From the NCBI RefSeq assembly GCF_041749095.1, contig NZ_JBGTCA010000363.1, positions 1 to 13,587 of the forward strand: a stretch of 13,587 nucleotides of DNA, written 5' to 3'. This document shows positions 1-9,100 of this stretch, piece by piece. The translations under genes and the position numbers were made by a program. The notes below the pieces were generated by a model. The model was not told the DNA's origin. It did no database searches and saw only the letters and a program-made list of their open reading frames with translations. Position 1 is the first letter of the stretch. Each line of letters begins with the position of its first letter. The stretch is from Aquiflexum sp041749095 (GTDB lineage: Bacteria; Bacteroidota; Bacteroidia; Cytophagales; Cyclobacteriaceae).

Positions 1-112
1 TTATACAAGTAATAAAAATCATTGAAAACAAGTGCTATTAAGATTAATCTGAAAGGGAAGTTTTGGTTTTCATCTATTGGAATAAAAAAAGGAGATTTTG
101 AGTATATTTGTT

Positions 113-334
113 ATGAAAGCAGTAGAGTTTGAATCTAAAATCAAAAATAATAAAATTGAAATTCCCGCTGCAATACAGGCAAAATTGGTTTTTCAACATG
201 GTAAAGCCATAAGGGTCATTGTACTTATGGAAGGTATCGAGGTTGAAGATGATTTAAATTTTAAGGAAAAAGCATTAACTGATTTTTTTAAAGGATATTC
301 CTCCTCTGATGCAATTTATGATGAATATAAATAA
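113..334 (+). CDS. Small antitoxin-like protein, orphan
   Basis: Encodes 73 residues starting MKAVEFESKIKNNKIEIPAA. The first half resembles the short beta-rich, AbrB-like N-terminus of small antitoxins (charged strand, IEIP turn, then RVIVLME). The acidic, aromatic tail (FFKGYSSSDAIYDEY) is the type of flexible C-terminus that antitoxins use to occupy a toxin. I chose the ATG at 113 because the protein then begins with the usual MKA(I/V)EF-type start. A TTG at 98 would add five residues (MSIFV) and sits only 3 nt after a GGAG at 91-94, too close for a normal ribosome site. No toxin gene follows: the overlapping ATG at 334 opens only 11 codons. Family membership is by eye. Role as an antitoxin or DNA-binding autoregulator is inference. 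Confidence 0.6.
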   Translation: MKAVEFESKIKNNKIEIPAAIQAKLVFQHGKAIRVIVLMEGIEVEDDLNFKEKALTDFFKGYSSSDAIYDEYK

Positions 335-369
335 TGGAAGAGATCATAACTACAAAAAGACATTGGTAA
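334..369 (+). other. 11-codon ORF overlapping the antitoxin stop; possible lost toxin start
   Basis: The antitoxin-like gene ends TAA and its last A is the first base of an ATG (TAATG), the overlap typical of a translationally coupled antitoxin-toxin pair. The ORF reads MEEIITTKRHW and stops. The +1 frame stays open from about 362 to 430 but shows no PIN, MazF/PemK or RelE motif. It may be the stump of a deleted toxin, a tiny leader-like peptide, or chance. Confidence 0.2.
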
Positions 370-410
370 GGAAATTTTTCTAATGTCCCTTTATATGGAA
401 AAATCGCAGT

Positions 411-653
411 TTATTGTAGAAATTTCCTAAATTCCTTAATTTTTTCTTTGAATTTTTGTGATGCTTCAGGGTCTCCATCCTCAGCAACTCCAAATAAATC
501 CTTTCCCAACTCGTATGCAGACTTATGTGCATTTTCTTTTTCAAGAAATATTTCCAAAGCTTCCTTGACCAAAGCAGATTTGGAAACACCACGCTTCTGA
601 CTCAGCGAATACAACTGAGCCTCTGTTTCATCATCAAGTCTAACATTTAACAT
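411..653 (-). CDS. Ribbon-helix-helix (CopG-like) antitoxin/repressor, orphan
   Basis: An 80-residue protein. Residues 1-6 (MLNVRL) form the single N-terminal strand of a ribbon-helix-helix fold. Helix A follows (DETEAQLYSLSQKRG), then the SKSALVKEALEIFLEKE helix B, with the typical G-x-S-K-S turn. The tail (AYELGKDLFGVAEDGDPE, then a lysine-rich helix) matches CopG-type antitoxins that normally sit just upstream of a PIN-domain ribonuclease gene. Known for the family: a dimer binds operator DNA with the strand pair, represses its own gene and neutralises the toxin with its tail. Here the gene ends at 411 and faces the other antitoxin-like gene, with no toxin ORF between them. Fold assignment is firm; the antitoxin role is inference. 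Confidence 0.8.
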   Translation of the reverse strand: MLNVRLDDETEAQLYSLSQKRGVSKSALVKEALEIFLEKENAHKSAYELGKDLFGVAEDGDPEASQKFKEKIKEFRKFLQ

Positions 654-668
654 AACCTTTGAATTTAA

Positions 669-686
669 GTAATACTAATGTAATAC
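669..686. promoter_or_regulatory. Direct-repeat operator candidate for the RHH repressor
   Basis: GTAATAC occurs twice, at 669-675 and 680-686, with starts exactly 11 bp apart (one helical turn), 16-33 bp upstream of the ribbon-helix-helix gene. Ribbon-helix-helix repressors bind such phased repeats side by side on one DNA face, so this is a likely autoregulatory site. No clean Bacteroidota -33/-7 promoter boxes were found next to it. Confidence 0.4.
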
Positions 687-716
687 AATTAGATCTTATC
701 TACAAAAACTTAACCT

Positions 717-3700
717 TCAAAATTCCAAATCCACGACGTTTCCCTTATAATCCACTCCTTTCAACGAGACTGCGTTTTTAGGAATTGTGATAGACATACC
801 AGAGTTGGAATAAAATCCGGATCGGTTGAAAATTTCAATCCTTTGGGTATTTCCATTTTCAAATTCTATCATTACAGTATGTATTCCTTTTAGTGTAACA
901 AAGGAGCGGGTCTCATTTTGAGCAGCTTTCTGATGAATCAGTAACTTCCCCCTGTTCTGGGTGGACAAGTATAATGGGTTACCATCAACTCCAGTTAAGA
1001 TTGCCATAGATTTAGCATCTCCGGGAACCAAAAATCCGCTGTCATGGGGATTAACCGCAGTAAAACCACCCTTGCCATCTCCCAGAAGCACCAAACCAGT
1101 CATGGCATCATGCCTTCCGGAAAACACCTCATTGCCGTAATCATTCCCCACCATCAGGACATCCAAGTGTCCATCACCATTGACATCATCTACCACCATT
1201 CCGTTTACCGGAGCAAACTGGGCGAGGGTCGGAAGTTCATGTATTTTGAATTGACCATTTCCAAGGTTTTCTATATAGCTGGTCCTGTCGTAATTGCCTG
1301 TCAATATTAGCACATCGGTGAGTTCTTCTTCGGTAAATAGGTTTTGTTCCGTTGCCCTGGCATAATATTTATAACCGGAAAACTTCCTTCTGAACAGGGT
1401 GCTCTGACCATACAGGTCATCCCAGAAGTGAATAGGAACGGATTCGTATTTCCCCTCACTGTTTTTGAAATAAGCAAAGGTTACCGGATCTACACTCTGG
1501 TTGCCGTCAAAATCCTTGGCATAGACAGATACAGGCCTTTCGAATGTAGGTTTGGAATAATTGTTAGCGCCCTTATTACCCACGATATAATCCATATCCC
1601 CATCCCCGTCAAAATCACCCGCCACAATACTGTTCCACCAGCCCAGATGCTTTTCAAGACCGGTACCTTCTAATTTCTCAAAGCCACTTCCTGTATTTTT
1701 AAATAGCGTAATGGCCATCAATTCCCCCACCACCATCAGGTCAATTCTTCCATCATTGTCAAAGTCAGTCCAGATGGCATCGGTTACCATTCCTACATGC
1801 CTTAGACCCGGAGCAATCCTGTCTGTCACGTCTTCTAAGGTACCCTTGTTGTTTTTCAGTAAAAATGAGTTTTCGGGATAGGGAAATTGGGCCACGGGCG
1901 TACGGCCTCCGACAAAAAGATCCATATAGCCATCTCCGTCAAAATCACCTGCACGGACCACTGAGCCACTGGCGTTAATATTTTCCATGAGCCCTTTGGC
2001 TTCGCTAAAATTCCCTGCCCCGTCATTTAGATATAGCCTGTCGGAAAATTCCTCCGCCCCAGGTCTGAACTCATTGCTTCCTGATACCAGGTAAAGGTCC
2101 AAATCTCCGTCATTGTCTATATCAAAAAGTACCATGCCCATTTCTTCAAAGCGGCTTTCTGATTCCGAATTCCAAAGTGGTTTCTCATCAAAAGTTCCTG
2201 TTCGATTTTGGATATAGGTCAGGGGTGTAAATCCTGCAGCACTTCCAACAATAAAGTCTTCTATACCATCCCCGTTAATATCCCCTACGGCCAAAGAAGG
2301 GCCAAATTGAGTGAGTTTATGTAGTAGAGTTCTTTGGATATGATAATCCACTTTGTCTTTTTCCTCATGAACTAATTCTACTCCTAATTGACCTGAAACT
2401 TCCACCAGCAAAGGTTGATGTTTTTTTGGTCCTAATGGAAAGTGAATTGAGGAAATGTCCACTTTTTTGGCATCGGCATAGTTCATATCCATGATTTGGT
2501 TGGAACTAATGTTTTCCAGCTTTTGATAATTGCCATCAGGCCACAGTATTTCCAGGGACTGAATTTTCTGATTGTCTCCAAGGCCGAAATGCACTACATC
2601 TTCCACCGATGACATGTAGCCCCTTGTCAGGTAGTGTTCATGGAACTGCATCAGTCCATCATCCACCCGTATAATAATTTTTGCACCCAAGCCTTGGGGA
2701 TTTTGATCAGATCCTTTTAGTCTGATTCTTAGAAAGTGGCTTCCCGGGGAATAAGAATCGAGTTTGTTTTCAAAAACAAATGCCGGTTCATTGATGTTGT
2801 TGACAACATAATCCAAATCTCCGTCTCCATCGAGATCTACAAATACGGCCCCATTTGAAAACGAAGGAATATTCAATCCCCATTCTTCTCCCACATTTGA
2901 AAAGGTCAAATCACCATTGTTTTTATAGGCATAATTCGGAATCTTAATGATTGGAATAGAGTCCAAAAGCATCGTTGTACTGGCATAAGCAGCCACTCCC
3001 TTTCGGTAATTCATAAAATCCTTGTCAGTAATATCCCTAGGGAAACCATTGGTGATCAAAATATCCCTCAACCCATTATTATCCACGTCCACGAAAAGCG
3101 GTGCCCAGCTCCAATCCGTCTGGTAAACCCCTGCCAGTTGCCCTATTTCACTGAATGGTACCCCGGGACCGTTGTTCAATTGAAGCATATTCCGTACATG
3201 CTGATACTCAAATCCCCACCGGTCATTATTGATATATACCTCATATTGGTTTTTGGAGATAGTGGTCTTTTTTCGAAGATTGGTTTCGGCAAGCATATCC
3301 AAAACCACAATATCGGGCATACCATCGTTATTGTAATCACTCACATCCACGCCCATGGAAAACATACTCTGATGCTTGATCAAATTAGCAATTTGGTTTG
3401 AAAAAGTGCCATCACCATTGTTGATGTAAAGCAGGTCATTGGACAGATAGTCGTTCCCAACGTAGACATCGGGCCATCCATCCATATTCAGATCGGCTAT
3501 GGCCAGTCCCAAACCAAAACCTTCTATGGTAATCCCTGCCTCTATGCTGACATCTGTAAATGTTCCATCTCCGTTATTTTTGTAAAGTCTGTCGTTGTTG
3601 ATAGAAGTACCATCCGTGATTTTGTCCCTATAGGTGCCGGGCACGGCATTACTTTGTTCATTATTCATGACATAAAGGTCAAGGTCCCCATCTCTGTCGT

Positions 3701-4253
3701 AATCGAAAAATGCTGCCCCCATACTGTTTCCGGGATCGGCAATACCATATTTTTCAGCTTCTTCCTTAAATTTTGGAATACCGTTTTCATCCAGGCCCTG
3801 ATGAACATAAAGCAGGTTTTTTCTATTGGATTTGTCCTTGACCATGGCCGTACTGATATAGATATCGGGCCATCCATCCAGATTGATATCTACGACCGTT
3901 ACTCCTGTACACCATTGTTCTGCTGCTTCTATCCCGGCATCAAATGATACATCTTTAAATCTAAACCCACCCAGATTAAGATATAACTTATTATTAACCT
4001 GGTTACCCGTAAAAAAGAGATCCGGAAGCCCATCCCCGTCAAAATCGCCAACACCAACACCACCACCATTGAAGATATATTCTTCGTTGAGGATATTGAA
4101 TGTGTCGTATTCCATTATGGTATTTTCAAAATCAATTCCTGAATAATCACTGGGGATTCTGTGGAAAAGTTTCTGATCTTTTTGCTGGCAGGAAAATCCT
4201 ACCACTATCCATAGCAATGCGAAAATCAGACTTTGATAAATATCCTTAATCAT
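717..4253 (-). CDS. Giant FG-GAP/VCBS repeat lipoprotein with central ASPIC/UnbV domain (CRTAC1-like)
   Basis: Encodes 1178 residues. I start it at the ATG at 4253 because that gives a lipoprotein signal (MIKDIYQSLIFALLWIVVGF, then S, with Cys22 after it). The upstream ATG at 4322 would add 23 residues ahead of the signal and abut a terminator. It carries 14 calcium-loop motifs of the DxDxDG(x2)D type. Seven lie before an ASPIC/UnbV-type domain (about residues 521-592) at about 70, 122, 184, 254, 306, 389 and 473. Seven lie after it at about 658, 711, 770, 830, 880, 914 and 1023; the one at 914 (DFDGNQ) is degenerate. FG-GAP repeats with these loops build integrin-like beta-propellers. The C-terminus (about 1120-1155, with SGFYSNSG) looks like a second, weaker UnbV segment. 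Probably surface-anchored, calcium-stabilised and partnered with the upstream SusCD pair. No catalytic motif was seen, so enzymatic activity should not be assumed. Confidence 0.9.
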   Translation of the reverse strand: MIKDIYQSLIFALLWIVVGFSCQQKDQKLFHRIPSDYSGIDFENTIMEYDTFNILNEEYIFNGGGVGVGDFDGDGLPDLFFTGNQVNNKLYLNLGGFRFKDVSFDAGIEAAEQWCTGVTVVDINLDGWPDIYISTAMVKDKSNRKNLLYVHQGLDENGIPKFKEEAEKYGIADPGNSMGAAFFDYDRDGDLDLYVMNNEQSNAVPGTYRDKITDGTSINNDRLYKNNGDGTFTDVSIEAGITIEGFGLGLAIADLNMDGWPDVYVGNDYLSNDLLYINNGDGTFSNQIANLIKHQSMFSMGVDVSDYNNDGMPDIVVLDMLAETNLRKKTTISKNQYEVYINNDRWGFEYQHVRNMLQLNNGPGVPFSEIGQLAGVYQTDWSWAPLFVDVDNNGLRDILITNGFPRDITDKDFMNYRKGVAAYASTTMLLDSIPIIKIPNYAYKNNGDLTFSNVGEEWGLNIPSFSNGAVFVDLDGDGDLDYVVNNINEPAFVFENKLDSYSPGSHFLRIRLKGSDQNPQGLGAKIIIRVDDGLMQFHEHYLTRGYMSSVEDVVHFGLGDNQKIQSLEILWPDGNYQKLENISSNQIMDMNYADAKKVDISSIHFPLGPKKHQPLLVEVSGQLGVELVHEEKDKVDYHIQRTLLHKLTQFGPSLAVGDINGDGIEDFIVGSAAGFTPLTYIQNRTGTFDEKPLWNSESESRFEEMGMVLFDIDNDGDLDLYLVSGSNEFRPGAEEFSDRLYLNDGAGNFSEAKGLMENINASGSVVRAGDFDGDGYMDLFVGGRTPVAQFPYPENSFLLKNNKGTLEDVTDRIAPGLRHVGMVTDAIWTDFDNDGRIDLMVVGELMAITLFKNTGSGFEKLEGTGLEKHLGWWNSIVAGDFDGDGDMDYIVGNKGANNYSKPTFERPVSVYAKDFDGNQSVDPVTFAYFKNSEGKYESVPIHFWDDLYGQSTLFRRKFSGYKYYARATEQNLFTEEELTDVLILTGNYDRTSYIENLGNGQFKIHELPTLAQFAPVNGMVVDDVNGDGHLDVLMVGNDYGNEVFSGRHDAMTGLVLLGDGKGGFTAVNPHDSGFLVPGDAKSMAILTGVDGNPLYLSTQNRGKLLIHQKAAQNETRSFVTLKGIHTVMIEFENGNTQRIEIFNRSGFYSNSGMSITIPKNAVSLKGVDYKGNVVDLEF

Positions 4254-4323
4254 GGGAAAATTGGGTTTTATTGGGTAATGGTTTGACCTTGTCAATATAG
4301 AACTAGATTCCAAAAGAGGCAAT

Positions 4324-4352
4324 AAAAAAGACCCCGATTTGGGGTCTTTTTT
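4324..4352 (-). terminator. Rho-independent terminator after susD
   Basis: A GACCCC/GGGGTC stem (4330-4335 with 4341-4346) closes a 5-nt loop and is flanked by six A and six T (4324-4329 and 4347-4352). On the - strand it ends in a T6 run 24 nt after the susD stop. The symmetric A/T flanks mean it could also work on the + strand. It separates susCD from the downstream VCBS lipoprotein gene, which would need read-through or a promoter within 4254-4323. Confidence 0.88.
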
Positions 4353-4375
4353 GAATAGTAATAATTTATGGAACG

Positions 4376-6106
4376 TTAATAACCTGGGTTTTGGGTCAGA
4401 GTACCCCTCATCAGATCAATTTGAATCAATGGAATAGGATAATAGTTGTGCCTGGCTTGGAATACAGAACCTTCATAAAGTAGCGGTCTTCTTGGCCTTT
4501 CTACACTGATAAATCTATTGATCTCCTGTTCGGCAATTCCCCATCTCACCAGATCAAAGAACCTATGTCCTTCCATGCCCAATTCCAGCTTTCTTTCCAT
4601 TCTCAGGGCGGTCCTGGCAGCTTCCTGACCGGCAAACGCAGGGTGGCCCGCAGGATATTCACTGATCAGATAATTAGCGGCAGGAGTCCCATCATCAAAG
4701 GTTACAGGTTCACCCGTAGCCGCCCTGTTTCGGATGATGTTGATATATTGTCTTGCCTGATCCAGACTACCTACCTCTATCTCAATTTCGGCAGCCCAGA
4801 GAATAATATCAGAATAACGTATATACTTATAGTTATTGGCAGTCCAGCCACTTGTCCAGTTACCTACTTCAGTAAATGTACCTGTTTGTTCCTGCTTATA
4901 AACTTGTTTTTTAGGAGAATAAGGTCCGGCATATCCCTGATCCCTGATCCAGGAGATTCCCGGATGTGGTCCCCAATCCCAGTATGGAATTCCTCTTCTT
5001 CCTACTGACCAGTCCAGTCTAGGATCTACAAGACCCTGATCCGGAGTAAATGCAGCAGTTGCAGCGATGCCCTGATCATCCACCAATCTATTGGCAGGGG
5101 TGCTAAAGGAATTGTCCAATAAAGGAAACCCTTGGGCATTAACCCTAAAGGAGTTGGCAAAGTCATGTGAAGGCTGAAAGAACCCACAGCAACCACCTGG
5201 TCCACCGGTATGAGGAAAATTCAATACTTCACCCCAGCCACCGTTCCAGGCACCTGACCCGTCATTGACGGAGTATTGCCAGGCAAACACCGATTCCACG
5301 GAATTACCGTTGACAGCATCAAAATTGTCTCCAAAATTGGGTAACAAGGCAAATTTCTGGCCGTTTGGTTTTTTGCCATTGGCTATCAGCGCTTCTACTA
5401 TCGGCTTGGCCTCAGCAAATTTCTTTTGAAAGATCAATGCTTTGGCATACATCGCTCCTGCCACCCACTTGTTGATTCTTCCGATTTCAGGAAATGCTTC
5501 AGGAAGGTTATCATATCCAAACTTTAGATCAGCCTCTATTTCCGGCCAGATATCACGGTCATTAGGCACATAATAATCAGTAGTATTTTCATCTAAGTAG
5601 GGCACCATATTCCACATCTGCTTGGCTTTGAAGTGGTAATGACCTCTTAATGCCCTTGCCTGGGCTTCCATACTGGCCAGTGCTGCCGGCCTGCCACCCT
5701 GAATTTTTGGTAAAATTCTCAGAACCGCATTGCTCCTTACCACGCCATCATAGACCACTCTCCATCTCGCATTGAAATAGGGATTGGATTCATCTGCGGT
5801 ATAGGACATAATGGGGTTGATGGCAGGCTGATCCCCTGAATCAGAACCTTTATTGGCCTCACCCCCTACTATACTCCCATATACCCAGTTGGAAGAAGCC
5901 CCTTCCCAACCTGTAATGTTATTGGATGTACCATCCAATAAGGCATAAGCTCCAATCAACAATGTTTCTGCACCTGCCTCTGTGGCCAAGACGTTTTCAT
6001 CCAAGGCACCTTTGGGATTCACTTCAAGAAAATCACTACAACCGTAGTAAAGCCCTCCCATTAACAGAACTGCCGAAACAGACAATAATTTTAAGTACTT
6101 TTTCAT
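4376..6106 (-). CDS. SusD/RagB-family outer-membrane nutrient-binding lipoprotein
   Basis: Encodes 576 residues. The ATG at 6106 is preferred: it starts MKKYLKLLSV, lies 10 nt after the susC stop, and gives a signal peptide ending YYG with Cys23. An ATG at 6130 would overlap susC and add eight residues. After the cysteine comes the family-typical SDFLEVNPKG, then TPR-like helices (EAGAETLLIGAYALLDG; ALRGHYHFKAKQMWNMVPYLDE). Other landmarks are GGCCGFFQPSHDFANSFR, IRYSDIILWAAEIEIEVG with INIIRNRAA, the RMERKLELGMEGHRFFDLVRWG block, and the closing PIPLIQIDLMRGTLTQNPGY. Known role: a surface lipoprotein that caps the paired SusC barrel as a lid and captures substrate. It is almost certainly co-transcribed with susC. 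The ligand (glycan, peptide or other) cannot be read from the sequence. Confidence 0.96.
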   Translation of the reverse strand: MKKYLKLLSVSAVLLMGGLYYGCSDFLEVNPKGALDENVLATEAGAETLLIGAYALLDGTSNNITGWEGASSNWVYGSIVGGEANKGSDSGDQPAINPIMSYTADESNPYFNARWRVVYDGVVRSNAVLRILPKIQGGRPAALASMEAQARALRGHYHFKAKQMWNMVPYLDENTTDYYVPNDRDIWPEIEADLKFGYDNLPEAFPEIGRINKWVAGAMYAKALIFQKKFAEAKPIVEALIANGKKPNGQKFALLPNFGDNFDAVNGNSVESVFAWQYSVNDGSGAWNGGWGEVLNFPHTGGPGGCCGFFQPSHDFANSFRVNAQGFPLLDNSFSTPANRLVDDQGIAATAAFTPDQGLVDPRLDWSVGRRGIPYWDWGPHPGISWIRDQGYAGPYSPKKQVYKQEQTGTFTEVGNWTSGWTANNYKYIRYSDIILWAAEIEIEVGSLDQARQYINIIRNRAATGEPVTFDDGTPAANYLISEYPAGHPAFAGQEAARTALRMERKLELGMEGHRFFDLVRWGIAEQEINRFISVERPRRPLLYEGSVFQARHNYYPIPLIQIDLMRGTLTQNPGY

Positions 6107-6116
6107 ATTGATTTTG

Positions 6117-9100
6117 TTAGAAATTAACATTTAATCCAAGAATAAACTGTTTTACAATAGGATAGTTTCCATAATCTATACCGAAAGCTTGATCTGAACC
6201 ACCCAATTCAGGATCAAGTCCCGAATAACCGGTCAAGGTAAACAAGTTTACACCCTGGGCATAAATCCTCAATCTTTCCATTCTCCATCGCTGAACCAAA
6301 GTTGTAGGCAATGTATAACCTATGGTCAGGTTCCTAAACCGAAGATAGGATCCATCTTCAATATAATATGAATTTGATTGTGTATTCGTACTGAAATTAC
6401 TGGCATTTTCAGCGATCGGAGTAGTTGCGTTAGGTCTGGATGGCAACCAACTGTTATACAGGGCATCATGGCTTTTAGCTCCTTGGAAAGAGGGCCAGAA
6501 ATCCGTCCACCACCTATTATAATTATATATATCATTGCCCACTGATGCAAAAAAGAACGCTGACATATCCCAATTTCTCAAAGAGAGTGAGAAGTTCATC
6601 CCTGCCGTAAAATCAGGAATAGGAGATCCCAATACCACCCTGTCATTCGCGGATATTCTTGCTATCCCATCGTCGTCAACTCCTGTGAAATTAGTAAATC
6701 TGAACCTTCCTGGGGCAGCACCATCCTGACGAGGTGCATTGTTGACTTCTTCCTGATTTTGAAATAATCCCTGTACCTGATAACCAAAGAACGCTGAAAG
6801 CGGATGGCCTACCCTATTGATTGCAAGGTTTCCGATTCTTGATCCACCTGCGAAAAATTCATTGACACCATCCGCAATGGAAAGAATCTCATTGGTATAA
6901 TGGGTGAAAATTAAGTCAGTTTCAAACCTCAAACCATTGGCAAAAATATTTCTATAAGTTGCCTGAAAATCGATGCCTTTGTTGACCATTTCAGCTAAGT
7001 TAATTGAAGGGCCTGATGCAGCACCTGCAGTAGCTGGCAATGGAGGCGCGAATAACAATCCATCAGATATCCTATTATAAAGATCCAACGTTAAGGACAA
7101 TTTATCCTCCCAGAGAGACAAATCCACTCCCACATTGGTGGTCACGTTTCTTTCCCAGCGTGCATCGGGATTTCCGATTCGGACAGGTCTTTGTCCCAAG
7201 ACAGAACCTGTATTAGTACCGGCAATGTCATAGAAAGAAGATCCGATATTCCCACCAAACAAGGTGAACTGGTTGGCAGGATCCAATCTCTGTTGTTGTC
7301 CCATAACACCCCAACCTGCTCTAATCTTCAGTTCAGATATGGTAGAAGAACCTTTCATAAATCCTTCTTCAGACATCCTCCAGGCACCCGTAAAAGATGG
7401 GAATACACCGAATTGGTCTCTAAATCTTGAAGAACCGTCTCTCCTTACAGTGGCACTTAACAAATATTTATCAGCATATCCATAATCCACTCTTAAAAAT
7501 TGAGACAACAGGGTACTAAATGTATTTGCAGATGAAGTTGCGTTTACAATATTCTGACCGTTACCCAAAGTCAAAAAGTCCGGGTTAAGAGAGAAATATC
7601 CTGCTCTGTTTCCTGAAACATCTCTTCCAATACCAGCTTTGACCGCCTCATAACCTGCCACTGCCTTGATGGCATGTACACCGAAAGTCTTTTGATAAGT
7701 TAATTGATTGGTCGAAAGCCATTCGGCATTATACCATGCACCTTCTGTAAAACTAGAAGTAGCCTGATTTTCTGATCTTTCCCAAGTCTGTGGACTCAGG
7801 AAATGATAATAACCGGTCTGTAAAGAACCTCCAAACGTAGAACGGAACACCAAATCCTCAGTTATGTCTGCCTCTGCATAAATGTTGCCCAAAACTCGTA
7901 GATCAAAAGAATCGTTGTCTTTTTGCCTAAGTTGCATGGCCACCGAAGTTGTTCCGTTTCCTGTGTTAGGTGCACGGTTACCGGCAAAGTTCCCTGCTAT
8001 GTCATATACAGGAATGATTCTTTGGATCCTGTTAGCAGATGAGATCCCATTTCCTTCACTCAGATTGTTTGCCTGCCGGTTTTGACGAAAGCTGACCTGA
8101 AGGTTTTCGCCTATTCTGACTTTATTGCTGACATCAAATTCGGAATTGAACCTCATGGAGTATCTTTTGGAAAAAGTCTCAATCAAAATACCTTGCTGCT
8201 CGAAGTAGTTCAAAGCTGCCATATACCTAGACCTATCTCCACCTCCCGAAAACATAAAGTCATGGTTGGTGATCAAAGCTGGTCTGGTTGCTTCTTGAAA
8301 CCAATCCGTACCTTCTTTATTGGCACGTACAATCAAATAGTTGTTTGCAGGATTGTTCAAATCCAGATTGTAAAGATCCGGGTTTACCCTAGGGTCTCCC
8401 TCCATGGCTCCGGCCGGTAAAATATAATCCGGAATCCTGGGCCCGGCTCCCCCACGAGTCCATTGGCCATATAGGGGATGGTTAAATGTATCCAATGGAC
8501 CGTTTTCCAAAACCTGCCATTGAAGATTCGCAAACTCCTGAGTATTCAACAGATTGGTAAAGCCTTTGCCCGGATCCTGAAATCCACCATATCCATGGTA
8601 AGTGACCTTCATGGAGCCGCTTTTTCCTTTTTTAGTAGTGATCAGGACTACACCATTGGATGCCCTTGAACCGTAAATGGAGGCAGCACCGGCATCTTTC
8701 AGGACTGAGATGGATTCAATATCATTGGGACTGAGGGTAGAAATATCAAAAGTCTGAACACCATCCACTACATAAAGGGGATTGTTGTTACCGAATCCTG
8801 TAAGCCCTCTGATTCTAACTGAACTACCTGCACCGGGGTTACCGGAACTGATGACGCTCACTCCAGCCAAACGGCCCTGTAATTGATTTTCAACATTTGC
8901 TGCGGGGATTTCATTTAGCAGATCTCCTTTGACCACTCCTACCGCACCGGTAATGTCCTTTTTCTGCTGTACCGCATATCCAGTTACTACCATTTCAGTG
9001 AGTGTCTGAAAATCGGGAGCCAGGGAGATTTCAATAATACTTCTGTTCCCCACAGTTTCTTCCTTGGTATGATAACCCACAAAAGAAAATATCAGGACAT

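Noticed and set aside
91..94. GGAG as a Shine-Dalgarno site deciding the start of the first gene
   Set aside because: It is 3 nt from TTG 98 and 18 nt from ATG 113, outside useful spacing for either. Bacteroidota rely little on such sites.
103..110. Perfect TATATTTG -7 promoter box on the + strand near the first gene
   Set aside because: It ends 2 bp before the chosen ATG at 113, so transcription would start at or after the start codon. No -33 box is present. It is probably a chance match in AT-rich DNA.
380..592. Open - strand frame overlapping the ribbon-helix-helix gene
   Set aside because: It lies inside and across a well-supported gene in another frame, and its composition (Trp/Lys/His-rich, no motif) is not protein-like.
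1044..1673. Long open + strand frames opposite the VCBS lipoprotein gene
   Set aside because: They are antisense shadows of the repetitive Asp/Gly-rich coding sequence, with no start context or family resemblance.
717..4253. Repeated GGGGATGG-like DNA patterns considered as a repeat array or CRISPR
   Set aside because: The recurrences follow the protein-level DxDxDG loops at irregular spacing within one intact reading frame.
4565..5008. 147-codon open + strand frame opposite susD
   Set aside because: It lies wholly antisense to a clear susD coding region and has no recognisable domain.
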